Source: Viridothelium virens
Lineage: Eukaryota > Ascomycota > Dothideomycetes > Trypetheliales > Trypetheliaceae
Assembly: GCA_010094025.1 (NCBI GenBank)
Contig: ML991790.1
Location: forward strand, 124,001-188,000
DNA length: 64,000 nt
Direction: 5' to 3'
In this document: one piece after another, positions 43,953-56,108 of the stretch
Position numbering within the stretch: position 1 is the first letter of the stretch
Layout: each line of letters opens with the position of its first letter
Notes under the pieces: model-generated
Seen by the model: the letters and a program-made list of their open reading frames with translations, nothing else
What the model was told of the DNA's origin: nothing
The model's database searches: none
Made by a program: the position numbers and the translations under genes

Positions 43953-45212
43953 TCATGTCTTGAACTTCTTCACAAGGTAGTCCCCGAAACTCATCATATC
44001 AGGATTAATCTTCTTGCACTCCTCTATGTTTGCCGCGTACCGCTCATCCCTGAACCATTTCTATGCGACCATTAGCTAACACACTTTAAGCCTGGCAAGG
44101 AAATTCAGCGACAAACGTACGAACATGGCATTCATCTCCCCGACCATCCATAAAAACCCATTCGCCAAGAACCCATAAGACGTTGGCAGCTCAGTACCAA
44201 ATTTCTCTTTATAGATTTTGTTGGCTTCGTTGAAGTTGAGGTCATCACCAGCAAGACCCATCTGCCTGTTTCTAAACTCTTCGGGCCTCAATAGAGCTTT
44301 GGAGGCGATGATGCCAATGTCAGTCGTGGAAACTAGCTGAAGCGGGACTTCACCAAGTGCCTCACGCCAGGTAGTTGCAAACATCTTGCCCATGAAATCG
44401 GGCGTCAGGTTCTCAAGGAAGGCAACCGGACGGATGATCGTATAAGTCATGTTTGAGTCCTTGGCCTTTTCGAGAAGATGTGTTTCGATGTTGTGCTTGC
44501 TGTAAATCGTACGCTAATTAGCATTGGGAATAAATTAGGGCAACGACAGGACGGTCCCGCGAATGAGCAAACTATATGGCATCCAGTTTGAGAGTGCCCA
44601 TCGTATTAGCGTGCAATTCCAAGCCTGCATAACATCGTGACGGCTTCTCTGCAACCTCTGCGCTCTTACAATATCGACGAATATGAAAAGACACTAGAAG
44701 AAAATGAAGTGATTGCTGGCCCGAGAAGACATAAGGCCATGAAAGAGAAGGCTCAGGGTAGCTTTGGGGTAAATTTACCTGATAAAGTGTGGAACAGGCG
44801 TGGGATTCTGTAAGCTCCTCTCACCGTGGCGATCCACACTGCTGTATACAAAATGTCTGACCCTCCTCTTGATTGCCTCATCTACCATAGCCTTCCCTTG
44901 TTGCTCTTCCTTTTCTGGTGTCTGACCTTTGAAGTCCTTCGGAACCTGTACTAAGAATAGGCCGTCATATTCAGCCTTCCCGCCGTTAGCCTCTCTGGCA
45001 GCATCAAACATTGCAGGAACATTGTTGAAGTCGCCCTTGACTATCTTGATATTCTTGGCCTTAGAAGCGAGCTTCTGCGCACCAGGAGAATGCGGGTTTC
45101 GAGTGACAGCCAGAATGGTTGAGTCGGAAGCTTCCGGGGAAGCGAGCAGAGCGTCGACTGTACCACCACCCTGCTTACCAGTTGCGCCTGTAATGAGAAA
45201 AGTTTTCGACAT
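43953..45212 (-). CDS. NmrA-like NAD(P)-binding protein
   Basis: Minus-strand exons 45212-44779, 44499-44121 and 44060-43953 (introns 279 and 60 nt) encode 306 residues. The N terminus MSKTFLITGATGKQGGGTVDAL is the GxxGxxG Rossmann motif of atypical short-chain dehydrogenases. Further words are VKGDFNNVPAMFDAAREANG, RHFVYSSVDRHG (catalytic Tyr not in a YxxxK), SKHNIETHLLEKAKDSNMTY and TIIRPVAFLENLTPD. The last exon ends KWFRDERYAANIEECKKINP and DMMSFGDYLVKKFKT, typical for NmrA/HSCARG-like redox sensors. These bind NAD(P) and act as regulators rather than enzymes. The first intron of 279 nt is long for this window. It faces the alpha/beta hydrolase convergently, 145 bp away. The role here is inferred from the family only. 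Confidence 0.85.
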
Positions 45213-45994
45213 CTTTGAAGAGTAGGAAAAGAAAGTAGGACGCGGACAGTCTAAGCCATGCGGATCCCTTACCTTGCTTTATAGTACAAAAGGTGGATTG
45301 ACTTTGGCCCGGCATGATATCATTGAGCCATCATCAAAACTCATGCGTACGACGCGTGAATCTTGTTCGCGGATGGCTCATCCTGAACTTCTTCCAATGA
45401 CTAGCTTTTGGGAAGCTTAACGCTAGAAGCAACTAGAGATACCTAGTATTTGATTGAACTCTTGCTATCAGAGGAATCATGAAGGCTTAGGAGCGCAGAC
45501 TACATGTTCATAGACCCCTTGAGACAGACAGAGCACAATGACACAGTACACCATCGGGACGGAAAGTTTTGTGGAAACAGTACCTATGCGTTGTGATTTG
45601 ATCCTCAATGGACGCGTAGACGAAGTTCCACCGGAAAAGGTGGCTCGAGTCCACGGCCGGCTGGAGTTATGATGTTTTGTGTAGAGTGCACAATGCTGAC
45701 CGCCTTGCATAAATATGGTCAGAACGAAGTGCCCCACCAAACTACATGTACTTTTTCTTAGCACCTCTAAGACGATTTCGATTTGGACCTACATAACCTG
45801 ACTACTCCCAGTCCTAGCCCTGATCCGCAGACTGACAAAGACAGTCCGCCTTGGATTTCAGGTGTCCCCTCATATCTTTGAGGATCTCACTACATATGCC
45901 GTTTTAAGACCTGCATACTCCGTCAGCTATCACTGCATCTCTCCCAACCTCCACCAAAGGCCCCATCTCTCACTCCAGTCCTCCTCCTGTTAAT
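45213..45994. other. Intergenic, divergent promoters
   Basis: 782 bp between the NmrA-like gene (-) and the eIF3g gene (+). No coding region or clear motif was seen; a pyrimidine-rich stretch precedes the eIF3g start. Confidence 0.6.
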
Positions 45995-46959
45995 ATGTCT
46001 CTAACAGCAGGGTACGTCAAGCATCCCCTTTGCTCTCCCACATAGCTGACATTATCCCAGCCGCACCGATTGGGCCGCCGAAGCAGAAGACGAAGACCTC
46101 GCCACCGCCCTCCCCGCGCCCCAAATTACGAAAAACAAAGACGGCAGCGAAACCATCGTGACCTTCGTCATCCGCGACGATGGCCAAAAAGTCAAGCAGA
46201 CCCGACGCATCAAAAAGACGGTAATCCGCGAGAAAGTCAACCCCCGCGTCGCCGAGCGCCGGCAGTGGGCCAAATTCGGCGCCGAAGCCGGTCGCCCCTT
46301 AGGCCCGCAAACCGACACCACGAGTGTCGGCGAGAACATCGTGTTTCGGCCGCAGGCGGGGTTCAAGCCTGGGGGTGCCGAGAAGGAGAATGAGAGCGCG
46401 AAGACGCAGAAGGATGCGCTGAAGAACGTGAGCATCAAGTGTCGGATCTGTAGCGGTGACCACTTTACGACGAAGTGTCCGTTCAAGGATACGATGGCGC
46501 CGGAAGGAGAGCCTGGGACGACGCCGGGGGATCTTGGGTTGGAGGATGCGCCGGCGGGCGGGTTGGGCACGAGTGGGAGTAGTTATGTGCCGCCTCATTT
46601 GAGGAAGGGTGGAGCGGGGACTGGGGAGAGGATGGGTGGGAAGTATGAGAGGGATGATTTGGCGACGCTGAGAGTAACGAATGTAAGTGAGTTTGCGGAG
46701 GAGAATGACTTGAGAGAGATGTTTGAGAGGTTTGGACGGGTAACGAGGGTGTTTTTGGCGAAAGATAGGGAGACGGGAAGGGCGAAGGGATTTGCGTTTG
46801 TGAGCTTCTTGGATCGGGCTGATGCTGCGAGAGCATGCGAGAAGATGGATGGCTGTAAGTTCTCGTCAACTGATCCTATCCTTTGTGATGCTAACTCCTT
46901 CCCCAGATGGCTTCGGTCACTTGATCTTAAAGGTCGAGTTCGCGAAGAAATCAACCTGA
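45995..46959 (+). CDS. TIF35: Translation initiation factor eIF3 subunit G
   Basis: Exons 45995-46011, 46061-46854 and 46907-46959 (introns 49 and 52 nt) encode 287 residues. The first exon is only 17 nt (MSLTAG), spliced to [20 protein letters not shown], the conserved start of eIF3g. The central part has a CCHC zinc knuckle, [13 protein letters not shown]. The C-terminal RRM runs from about 200 to 285: RNP2-like LRVTNV, RNP1 KGFAFVSF, ending [16 protein letters not shown] across the last intron. The length is near the fungal norm of 270-290. eIF3g sits in the eIF3 complex on the 40S subunit and helps scanning and reinitiation. The product is unmistakable. Confidence 0.93.
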
Positions 46960-47498
46960 AACTAGTACCTTTTCAAAGCATATCCATGGCGTGTGGACTA
47001 AAACGGCTGTCTATATAGTTATGATGAAATTGGATGAACCACTTTGTGATCGCCCAACAAGAGTGACGTGCCATGTTTTTCGAGGCTAGTATTCAATCAG
47101 CGAATCCCCACACAAGCATAGTCCTTACCAGACCATTCTAATGGCTAACTAATTGGTCCCCTAAGCAACGAATCCGCAGATGATGCTGTTCTGGCCAGTC
47201 CTCACGTTCACGGCAGTCGAAGGGGAATCCACGGCCTGTAGGTCATGATATACACGACATCACGGCTGACTCACGCCTTTCAATGTCAATGTTGATGTCA
47301 AGTGCCCAATGATAGGTATCCATAATATTTGAGAAGCCTCAAGGCATTAAGCCCACTCTGAAATTTACAGGCAGGACACTGGTGCACATGCAGACCCACT
47401 ATCAGGGCTTCCGGATTGATTTGTGTCGCATACTCGCCTGAGAACGCCATGAATCTGAAATGCGTGTATTGGGGCCGTGCAATCCAACAATAACTGCC
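46960..47498. other. Intergenic between convergent genes
   Basis: 539 bp holding the 3' ends of the eIF3g (+) and bS21m (-) transcripts. Nothing else was recognised. Confidence 0.65.
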
Positions 47499-48332
47499 TC
47501 ACCACCCTTTTCTCTTCAATTCCTTTACCCTTGCTACCGTAGCCTTGAATGCTACTTTGAACCTCTTCCTCCATCTTTCACTTTTTAATCGTTTCCTTTT
47601 CAATCCCGGTCGCTCGTGAAACCTCTGCTTCGCGAAATCAGACCGGATGCGGTTCCTTGAAACCAAGGTGTCCAATTGCCTGAACGCCCGACCAACATCC
47701 ATATTCTTTCTCGCATCGATATTAACACTACGACCGGCACGAGGCCCAAGACGCATAGGAGGTAGTGAGATCTTTTCCGGCAAAGGAGGGCCAGCTGAGG
47801 TGGTCCATTCCTTCTCTTTCGACGGGGACGATCTTGTAGACGGGTCTGCCATGCGAGATACATCAATGCCACTAGAACGCCTGAAGCCCCCCTTGAAATT
47901 CTCACTGCTAAAGGCCTGTTCAACGTCCATGTGAGATGAACCAAATTGCGAGCGATTGCCAGGTTGGGCACGCGATGGAGAAGCACCGGGATTTGGTGGA
48001 CCACGAGTCGGAGTTGGATGACCTGTAGGGCTTAGGAGGCCATCGAATAATCGAGCATTTTTCTGTTCTTGACTCTCTGGATATCCTTTAGAGGTGGATG
48101 ATTCGCTGTGATGACTGTCTTTCTGGGGGGCTGCGGCTGGCGCTTCCTGCGCATTGCTAGCAGTTTGAGAGAGGCATCTCCTGTGCGCGTGGTTTCGTAA
48201 TGAGGTAGGAAGCGCAACGATTTGGCAGCCACGACGCAGTGCAGGTCGTGGTGCGACTGACAGTGCGAGGAAACTCCAGAGAAAGGGAGAATGTTGGCGT
48301 AGCAATAACTCGCCTGAGCGTAGAAACTCCAT
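47499..48332 (-). CDS. MRP21: Mitochondrial ribosomal protein bS21m
   Basis: The minus-strand frame ends in the S21 signature RNRIRSDFAKQRFHERPGLK and RKRLKSERWRKRFKVAFKAT. This is the highly basic bS21 domain of about 55 residues that contacts the 3' end of the small-subunit rRNA. From the ATG at 48332 the protein has 277 residues, with an N terminus like a mitochondrial presequence (LWSFLALSVAPRPALRRG, then LPTSLRNHAHRRCLSQTAS). A long Ser/Pro-rich linker sits between presequence and domain, as in fungal but not bacterial S21 (about 70 residues). The frame is open further upstream to 48491 with ATGs at 48491 and 48455; 48332 is preferred because the presequence starts there. It is divergent from the RBM25-like gene. 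Confidence 0.85.
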   Translation of the reverse strand: MEFLRSGELLLRQHSPFLWSFLALSVAPRPALRRGCQIVALPTSLRNHAHRRCLSQTASNAQEAPAAAPQKDSHHSESSTSKGYPESQEQKNARLFDGLLSPTGHPTPTRGPPNPGASPSRAQPGNRSQFGSSHMDVEQAFSSENFKGGFRRSSGIDVSRMADPSTRSSPSKEKEWTTSAGPPLPEKISLPPMRLGPRAGRSVNIDARKNMDVGRAFRQLDTLVSRNRIRSDFAKQRFHERPGLKRKRLKSERWRKRFKVAFKATVARVKELKRKGW

Positions 48333-48730
48333 CGAATAATAAAGAAGACTTTGGTAAGCTAATATCTGCTCAGCCAAGGTCTGGTCTGTTTGAGGAGGAT
48401 CATCTTTTGAGGCGTACCTGTTGACGGAGGTTTGGCAAGGACGAGAGCTTGACATTTTTTTGAGCCGCAACTTAGCGTCGAAGATCCTCACTCACTGCCA
48501 TCACTCCATTTGCTACACTTTCTGCATTCACCTCCAAGCGATTAATTCGACGCGTCGTGTACCTTGTGACTCATCGCGCACGGCTCTTGAAGCTCATCCA
48601 ACCCTCGCGCCTTTTTCCCTAAAATTTCACGAGTGACACGACTGCGCGCCATACATACTTCAAGGGCCGAGGCCGGCCAGCTTTTCTTTCCTAAGACTAC
48701 TTAGTCTCTTTGAATTTTCCATATCGCAGC
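48333..48730. promoter_or_regulatory. Shared promoter of bS21m (-) and RBM25-like (+) genes
   Basis: The start codons are 398 bp apart and divergent. No particular binding site stands out. Confidence 0.5.
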
Positions 48731-51349
48731 ATGTATGGTTATCAGGGTACGTATCTCTCTCCCCGTTGAAGGCTTTAAGACATACTCATCTCCCAGCTCC
48801 CGGTCAATTTGGCCGCCAACCAAGCTATGGCAACTATCCAGGCCAACCGGCGACTACACCAGGGATGCCGGGCCTTGGACCTGCTCCAGGAACAGCGAAT
48901 GGTGAGATTACATCCGAAATTACTTTGAACTATACATCTGACCAGTGTAAAGCTCCTGGAATGGCTGCGCCAGGTGTTTCGCCACCGCCTGGCATGCAAC
49001 AGATGCAAACGCCATCCGTGCCTGGTTTCCCAGCCAATTTCCAGCCTCCACCGAACATGCCGAATATCAATTTCAATGCTCAAGTCATCCGACTCGGCGT
49101 CTCTGGGGGCTCAGATGCACCACAAGCAAAAACAAGTTCCAGCTATGGCTCACAACAAACGAACCCACGGAGAGCCGGTTTGGGCGCGGGTCAGGATCAG
49201 CAAAAGCAGATGCGAGAGCCAATCATACCGTTGGCGCCACCTACGAGAGAGGAAGTTGCTCGTTCGATATTTGTAGGCAAAATTCCAAACGATGTCAAGG
49301 ACGACGAGCTGGAAGGGATTCTGCGCACAGTAGGCACCCTCAAGCGATGGGCACGCATCATGGATACAGAGGGCAAGCCTACAGGCATGGGCCTCGCAGA
49401 ATATGAGGATGTCGATAGCTTAGGCACTGCTGCGGAAGTTCTCAAGGAGAAGGACATCGACGTCCTCGTCCCAAGTCAGGAGAACAGTGCGAGGAAAGAA
49501 GAGGACGAAGATGATGAAAAGAAGAAATCCAATCTTTTAGTACGTCTCAACTTCACTCTAACAGGCTGATCTCGTTTTCCTTCTCCTTGCCCTCCCTCTA
49601 TAACCCCAGTCCTCCTTCACTAGCGCTCTATAACATCCGTTATTTCCTTATACCAGTGAGATGAGCTCCTGACAATCCTTAGGTCTCTGTGGATGAAAAC
49701 TCTTACAACTATATTGAGGAATGGGCCAGCCGTAAAGGCCAGGAAGATCCTACTGCTAAACAGTTTCGCCTTGACTCCGTGCGCGAAGACCTCGAATCTG
49801 CTCTCGCCAACGTCCGCAATGCACATGCTCACTTGAGCAATTCCGCTGCCAGAACCGATGCCGATGGAGATACTGCCATGCAAAACGGAGAGCAGTCAAA
49901 GTCTGCAAATGCTGAGGAAATTGTCACTATTCCTCTTTCGCAAGAAGACGAACTTTCAGATATCCCAGCGGAGATGCGTGAAATAGTAGCTCAGGAAATC
50001 TCAGCATTTAGAGAGAGAAGCAACAAAAGGGATATGGAGCGCTTGAGAAAAGAAGAGGAAATGGAAGCCAAGGAAAAGGCCAGAATCAGTGGATCTCGCG
50101 TCAGCCGCCTCGCCTCGCCCCCTCTAGCTGCACCAAGTGGTCCTGCAGGGGGTGCTAATGGCATTCCCTTAGGACCTCGAGATCGCAATGTTGCAGGCGC
50201 ACCTACAGGCCCTAAAGCTTTCACTGGTGTACAAATTCCCAAAGACTACCAGAAAGGCGTCGCGTTCGTAAACGGCTCGGGTCTCAACACCAAGTCCTGG
50301 GTCAAGAGGGAAGATGACTCCGACTCTGCCAGTGATAGCGAGCTCGAGCGTCGACGCAAAGACAAGAAGAGAAATGATGCAGAAAAGCGGAATCTAGATC
50401 GAGAACGCGCATGGCTTAGTCGTGAGCGTTTCAAGACAGCCGCCATCGAACGAGAGAAAAATCGAGACGACAAATACGATGCCGAAATTGAGACGGAAAA
50501 AGATAACGTCGCTAAGCGCCTCGGTGAATGGAATGATGATGGCGAGGAAAAGCGTAGAGAAGAAGAGTACTATCAGGACCGCTCCGTCTGGCTGCGAAAC
50601 CGCGGTGCATTTAAAATACGAGAAGGAAATGATGATGAGCTAGACCGCGCCGAAGAAGATCATGAGAACGCCAAAGAACAGCAGAAGAAGGATCATTTAC
50701 GTGGACTGGCGGACGCGTTCCTCGATCGTCAAGCACAGGAGATGGAGGCCCGAGCACAGATGCCTACTCGCGAACCGCAGCGATTCAAGATGTCGCTTGG
50801 CAGTGCGGCCGCGCAGAAGGCCCAACAAGCCAAACCACGCCGTACCATTGCGGAAGTGGAGAATATGTTGGAAGACGAAGAGGAAGTGGGCGAGACGCAG
50901 AAGAGGACGCTAAAGCCGATCAAATTCGATACGAAGGAAGAGACAGAGCACTTGACCGAGGAAGAGCGGATGCAGGCGGTGAGGCAATTAGCGCAGGACA
51001 TCCCTACGGACAAGGAGGGACTGTGGGCTTGGAGCGTGCAATGGGACTACATGGAAGACAGTGTGATAGGGCAGCAGTTGAGGCCATTTGTGGAGAAGAA
51101 GATCGTCGAGTATGTTGGGGTGCAGGAGCAGATGCTGGTGAATGTTGTGGAAAATCACATTCAGAACAAAGGCGGGCCACAAGCGCTGGTGGAAGAATTG
51201 TCGATGGTGAGTCTCTGCATATCTTGGATATTACTCTTGCTAACACTTGCCAGGCTCTCGACGAAGATGCAGCAGAAAACCTCGTAAAGAAGGTCTGGCG
51301 TATGATTATCTTCTTCAGCGAAAGCGAGAAGCGCGGTCTACCTACTTAA
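48731..51349 (+). CDS. RBM25-like splicing factor (RRM and PWI domains)
   Basis: Five exons, 48731-48746, 48797-48901, 48953-49539, 49683-51206 and 51254-51349, encode 775 residues. The first exon is 16 nt (MYGYQ). A Pro/Gly-rich N terminus leads to an RRM (about 165-235; RSIFVGKIPNDVKDDELEGI, GMGLAEYEDVDSL). Then come a conserved linker (VDENSYNYIEEWASRKGQ), a long Arg/Glu/Asp-rich coiled region with RERAWLSRERFK, and a C-terminal PWI domain (WAWSVQWDYMEDSVIGQQLR, PFVEKKIVEYVGVQEQMLV) that ends across the last intron in VWRMIIFFSESEKRGL. RBM25/Snu71 proteins are U1-associated splicing factors. Intron 2 (48902-48952) is only 51 nt, a multiple of three, and has no stop, so it could be kept as coding sequence. 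Confidence in product is high, in the intron-2 choice moderate. Confidence 0.88.
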
Positions 51350-51875
51350 AATTCGTCTGCATCTGGGGCTTGGCAATGTTCCTGCATAGCAAAGGCGCTC
51401 GTGGTGATGATGACAAGCTAAATTTATGCTGTAGAAGTATGGGCTTGGCCGGATAGCTAAGTATAAGGACTTTCACTGATGACTTACTACAACACTTACG
51501 TCTTAGCTGTGTCATGCTTACGCAAAGGACAAAGACATTGGCCAGGCTTCCTCTGTTGCTCTCTCGACCATGGAGGGGAAGCAGTCAACTGCGCCATGGT
51601 TCAACTCTGAAGCTTAACCCCAAATTCGACCCACAGAGAGCTGAGTCCCGCCTCTGGATTATCAGTCGGCCGTCAAAAGGCTCCTTTTTACCCACGATGT
51701 GCTGTCCTCGTTCCCTCCCATAACCATCCTCTCTCAAGTTCGCAAAATTACCTTGCGCGCAACGGCTATCAGATACGTCTATTATCATCAGTCTCCGCGC
51801 AAGCAAAACGATCATTTAACCAAAACATCCGTTCGACCCTCATCACTATCCACACTATCCATCGGTGAAATTATC

Positions 51876-52283
51876 ATGTGTCTCTACAACTCCCAAAACG
51901 TCCTCGTTTACCCGTGCGCGTCAGTCGCTACAACGCGCAATCCGCATGTCTGCATCGGGCGCTCACGCCTCGAAGAGGCCGACCGCAACATTCGACGCCG
52001 ATCTTCTTGGTGGCGACGAGCGAAGTTCCGGTTCTGCGCATGGGGACGTCAGACGTTGTTTGGGCTCGGAATACCCGGAAAGGACGACGTTGCGAGGCTG
52101 AAGAAGTTAGACAAAAGAGGTGTCAGGGGCACAGAGGAGAGAGAGCTAACGCCGAAGAAAGGAGAGGAAATGGTCAGTGAGAGTAAAGAGGCAGAGTGCA
52201 GCGGTGTTGGGAACCCGACCGTAAGGCTTGTGGAGCAAGAAGAGAATGAGGAGATGAGTCCCTATATGCAGCCATGGTTATGA
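51876..52283 (+). CDS. Possible small protein, unknown
   Basis: A frame of 135 residues starts at the ATG at 51876 (MCLYNSQNVLVYPCASVATT). It has a basic aromatic middle part (NIRRRSSWWRRAKFRF) and a charged Glu-rich tail ending EENEEMSPYMQPWL. No domain, signal peptide or membrane segment is recognised. The frame is open upstream to 51699 without another ATG. The promoter-like pyrimidine tracts just upstream and the biased composition make it more likely than a random frame, but I cannot name a family. Confidence 0.4.
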   Translation: MCLYNSQNVLVYPCASVATTRNPHVCIGRSRLEEADRNIRRRSSWWRRAKFRFCAWGRQTLFGLGIPGKDDVARLKKLDKRGVRGTEERELTPKKGEEMVSESKEAECSGVGNPTVRLVEQEENEEMSPYMQPWL

Positions 52284-53120
52284 AACTCTGGATCGGAAGC
52301 GAGGAGGCATTCGATGGAACGAGCTGGGGCGAGAGGCGAGGTGATGGGTAATGGCAGGTGTGACGAGGAGCATCTACACTCAGGTGTAAATGCGGAGGCT
52401 ACATCAGCGGTCCACGGGGGGTTCCAAAACCGATTGTGGCTTCCCAAACAGAGTGTATACTGTTCACATATTGTTCTTTCCTTTTTAACTTGAACGCTTG
52501 CGGTATTTTCTCAAACTACCGCACACGTTCGATTAAATAACCCCCGATTACGGGGCTTCTGTCCTGATGTAGAGTTTAGGTATACATAATGCTCTAATAC
52601 TTCCCAAACCATCGTCAGGATAATCTCATCGACATCATGGCTTGTATTTGCTATGGTGCACTACGCTTAAGAAGGGGTAGCGCTCGATATGCTTCGCGAA
52701 AATGTAGTCTAGCGATAAGTTTCCTTGACGATTAGTTGGTGACGTAGCTACACACTACAGCTCAGAATTTATGGGGGCCAAGTGGCATGCAAAAGAAATT
52801 ATCGTCCTGCATATTGTCGGTATGTTATCTCGTCCTCTTAGCCGAGACAGAGGCTTGCAGGAGCAGCGCTACGAACGCGCCTCGCTTGCGTCCCGCGCTG
52901 AACTTTGCCATAATGCTTGGGAATTCAAGGCAAGACGTCATGCGGCGCAAGCTCTTTTGGCTTTCTTTGCCATTTGGTAAAGCGAATCGTTTAATGATAT
53001 CAATTCTTGGTGGCTTTAGTCGATCGCCTATCCAAAGCCAGTCGCGAGACGGCCTTCGACATCCGCGTAGAGGTCCAGGGGCCATCAATGGCTAACCAAT
53101 CCCAACTTCTTTCAGTCGGT
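52284..53120. other. Intergenic, no gene seen
   Basis: 837 bp before the stop of the rhodopsin-domain gene. Open frames here overlap on both strands and show no motif. Confidence 0.5.
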
Positions 53121-54586
53121 CTATACTGTTTCTGCAATATCAACCTCCCTCATGACGAAGATACGATTGGACCCATCCTCCCTGCTCGGCCGTGTCCCGC
53201 CAATGGTATTTTCCACACCGTTGCCGTGGCCAATGGTTGTGGCATTATTAATTTTCTCGTCAGCGTCCAGTAGATGTGGATAGTTGCTCGTAGGCCAAAC
53301 TCTACCACGCTGTGTAGAAGACGAATCTTTCCAGTGGTTGTGGCCATTAATGGTGGTGCTGTTGAGCTTCCCACTCGAGCCAAGGCGAAGGCGCGAGCCG
53401 GACAGAGAGCTCAAATGTGAGAAGACCTTGGATGCTTTGATCGCCTGCACAAATTTGCCTGAAACTGGGAGACAAGCGACAACGATGGCAAAGGACAGTT
53501 CCGGTATGGTCCAAATGCCGACAAGCCAGGTGTAGTACGTATAATCGGTTGTCTGGGCAAGCAAACACGAATACACAAATCGCGCAATAGATGACACGCT
53601 GGCACTACAAAGTATTAGCTTGGTCCCGTAATAGTATCTCGTCATCGAGTATGTGGCGCTGCGTGGGGGGTTGAGGGACCTACAGGATTCCAGAAAGAAA
53701 GATGAGGGAAAGCTGTATCTTTTTCTTCCTTGACATCTGCAATTTCCAGATACGTAGTTGAGGTAGGATCAAAATGATGATATCTGATATACAATTCAGA
53801 CCGCCTGTTGCAGCTTCGAGAGCGGAAGTGCTGATGCAATGACCGGTCGTGATCAGAGGATCCCAAGCTTTGGCAATGGGAGTACAGGCGAAGATCTGGC
53901 AAAGGACAAATACAAGGTAATAGACAACATGGACCCAAATGAGACTGTAGCATGCCCACCATATTCTATTGGTTTTCGCTTTACCTCTGGGTACGAAAAT
54001 GTGCACATATTGAAGCAAGATAGCTATTTTGATAAGCATGATACAGAATCCGTAGAGAACTCCGACAACGCGCACTTTCTTGATCAAGAAGTCAGCTAAC
54101 AAGTTCTAGCAATATGGAGATAGGCACAATACATATAGGTAGTTTCCAAGGTATTGCAATTGAAGGTCCCATTAGTGGATTCCGGGCGCAAGATGATTGA
54201 CCAGTAGGCAATATGCGCTGAACGCGCAAAATAGACCCTAAATGCTTGTCAGTAGAAGTTCTACACAAATTCCGAAGAAACATGATGTACCCATCCAACG
54301 GAGATTGTGTCTGGAACCAGTTAGCTCTGCTACACGGGGAAGACAGTCTTGAAGGAGACCCACAATCTTCTATTCCTACTTGACGCATAATGAAACATCT
54401 GGTGTAGAGCCTCATCATCAGAGAAAGCGTTGCAATGGAGAACCCCAATGAAACCACAATAACTCCCACAAGCCAAAAGTTGTGTGGGTCAATGAAGTTG
54501 GGTTGAACTCCTGGTGGGGGCGGAAGTGCAGGTCCATTCAGTATTGCTTGCAGTTGCTCAGGGGTAGCATTTGAAAGGGACGCCAT
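53121..54586 (-). pseudogene. Fungal rhodopsin-domain (PTH11-like) membrane protein with one in-frame stop
   Basis: Minus-strand exons 54586-54364, 54310-54291, 54237-54133, 54078-53684 and 53604-53121 give a 408-codon frame. The introns are 53, 53, 54 and 79 nt with CTAAC or CTGAC branch sites, and exon 2 is only 20 nt. Seven hydrophobic helices are visible, including FWLVGVIVVSLGFSIATLSL, FCIMLIKIAILLQYVHIF and YTWLVGIWTIPELSFAIVVA. The order GIEDYT, WDLQLQYLGNYLY, LLQYVHIFVPRG and ATGGLNCISDIIILILP is that of the fungal rhodopsin-like integral membrane family. There is no CFEM domain. A TAA at 54172-54174 stands just before WDLQL, where relatives usually have Gln or another coding residue; a single C to T change would explain it. 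All other splice sites and frames look sound, so the loss is very recent, or the base is a sequencing error. Its ligand is unknown. Confidence 0.62.
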
Positions 54587-54663
54587 GGTCTCTTGAAGGG
54601 AGAGACACGAAGGTCTTCCAAGTGTGGCTGATAATACAAATTTCGTGAATTCAAGGATGTGTA

Positions 54664-54930
54664 TCATCTGGAGAAAGGCGAAGGGGTCAATGGGGAATTA
54701 ATATTGCTAAATCTGCAACACACGGAGAGCCGCTGTGCAACCTTTGGAACGGGAAAAGGCAGGTACTGCATATGGCATATCATGTTGGGCTGTCCCGAGT
54801 AATCGCTGCCATGATCGAGACCGATCTGTTCGTCAATTTCGATGAACGCTGACAAGGCGGAGGCTTTGGGGCTGAAGGATAGTAAGCCTATACAAGCAAG
54901 TGCAGGAAAGAGAAAGGTAGAACATGACAT
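54664..54930 (-). CDS. Possible small secreted peptide, weak
   Basis: An 88-residue frame on the minus strand opens with a convincing signal-peptide-like start (STFLFPALACIGLLSFSP, then KASALS). Only a short, Cys-poor tail follows. It could be a small secreted protein, an upstream exon of the rhodopsin-domain gene that follows on the same strand, or chance. No homolog is recognised. Confidence 0.2.
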   Translation of the reverse strand: MSCSTFLFPALACIGLLSFSPKASALSAFIEIDEQIGLDHGSDYSGQPNMICHMQYLPFPVPKVAQRLSVCCRFSNINSPLTPSPFSR

Positions 54931-56061
54931 ACATTAGTGACGCTTGGCCTCGTTTAACCGCAGCTGTAAGCAGCCATGATCTCAAGGACGGAAGTTGAAA
55001 GGTCTACTTCAGACGGTACGTGGTGATGGTCTAAGATCCCTTTTCCATCACGCACAGTATACTAGTTTGTTACGAGATAAATACGCTGACTTCGCTCATA
55101 AGGATCTCGGGGCTCTCAAGCCCTGCTTTGCTTCATATTCCGAAGCCGAATGCACTCGGCGACACCGGCGAAGCTGGAGGTTTCGAGCGCTAAAAGACGA
55201 GAACGACCAACACCCACTACTCGATATAAGAGCATTAGCGTTAGCCCCGGGCACGAGAAGAAAGGCAACGACCTACTAGCGTGAGCAGTAGATCTGGAGG
55301 AGAGGCAATTTGCTGCCCTCCAAGCTACATACCTCTCTCGCGAAATGTTTAATGGTAGTTCAGCTCGTTCTAGCGGCTGTTTCCGTGCCGCTTCGGCTCA
55401 ATATCTAACGACGCCCGATGCCCACGGGGTGTACTTAGTGCACTGATCAGAGCTTGGCTGATTGCTGCCTGAAGAGGACCCCAACGCGGACCAAATTGGC
55501 CTGCTGGACTTCGACTCTCACTGAGGTTCCCTCGAAAATCTTCCTATCAGTATGCTAAGAGATCGGGGGCGTGTGGGCGAAGAAGACATCCTCCTCCTTC
55601 CGATGCCTGGGCCCAAAAGAAAAATCGGGAGGTACCCAACCTCAATGTGAGATCTTCAGTCCAGGCTTTGCAACAATTGAGTTGTGAAAGGCGAAGGGTC
55701 GGCTGTGATTGGAGATTTTCTAAGTATTACTCTATACACTGATAGCTAAGTAGTGTATTGTGCTAGACCAGAACGCATGCTGGCCCTGTCGAAGCGGGTT
55801 TCTCAAACGCTTCAGCTTTCCTCAAATACTGCACTTATGCATCCTGTGTCCATCCGTTCTAGAGGTATTCACACAGAGCTACGGAGCGCCTTGAATTACC
55901 CAGTATCTATTTCGTATCCTTTTCACCTGCCAATCAAACCAATCTCGGCCTTCCATTCAAAAAATTTGAACGAGCACTTGCTTTCTCCAGTGGTGCTGAG
56001 GCAGCCAGGTCCGGGGAATTTGTCCTTGATAACGTTCGCCATATACCAGTAGTTAGCAAAG

Positions 56062-56062
<1 letters not shown>

Positions 56063-56107
<45 letters not shown>
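56063..56107. repeat. (CA)n microsatellite, about 45 bp
   Basis: An uninterrupted AC/CA dinucleotide run of about 22 units. On the minus strand it reads as poly-Cys-Val, which explains the odd open frames there. Confidence 0.95.
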
Positions 56108-56108
<1 letters not shown>

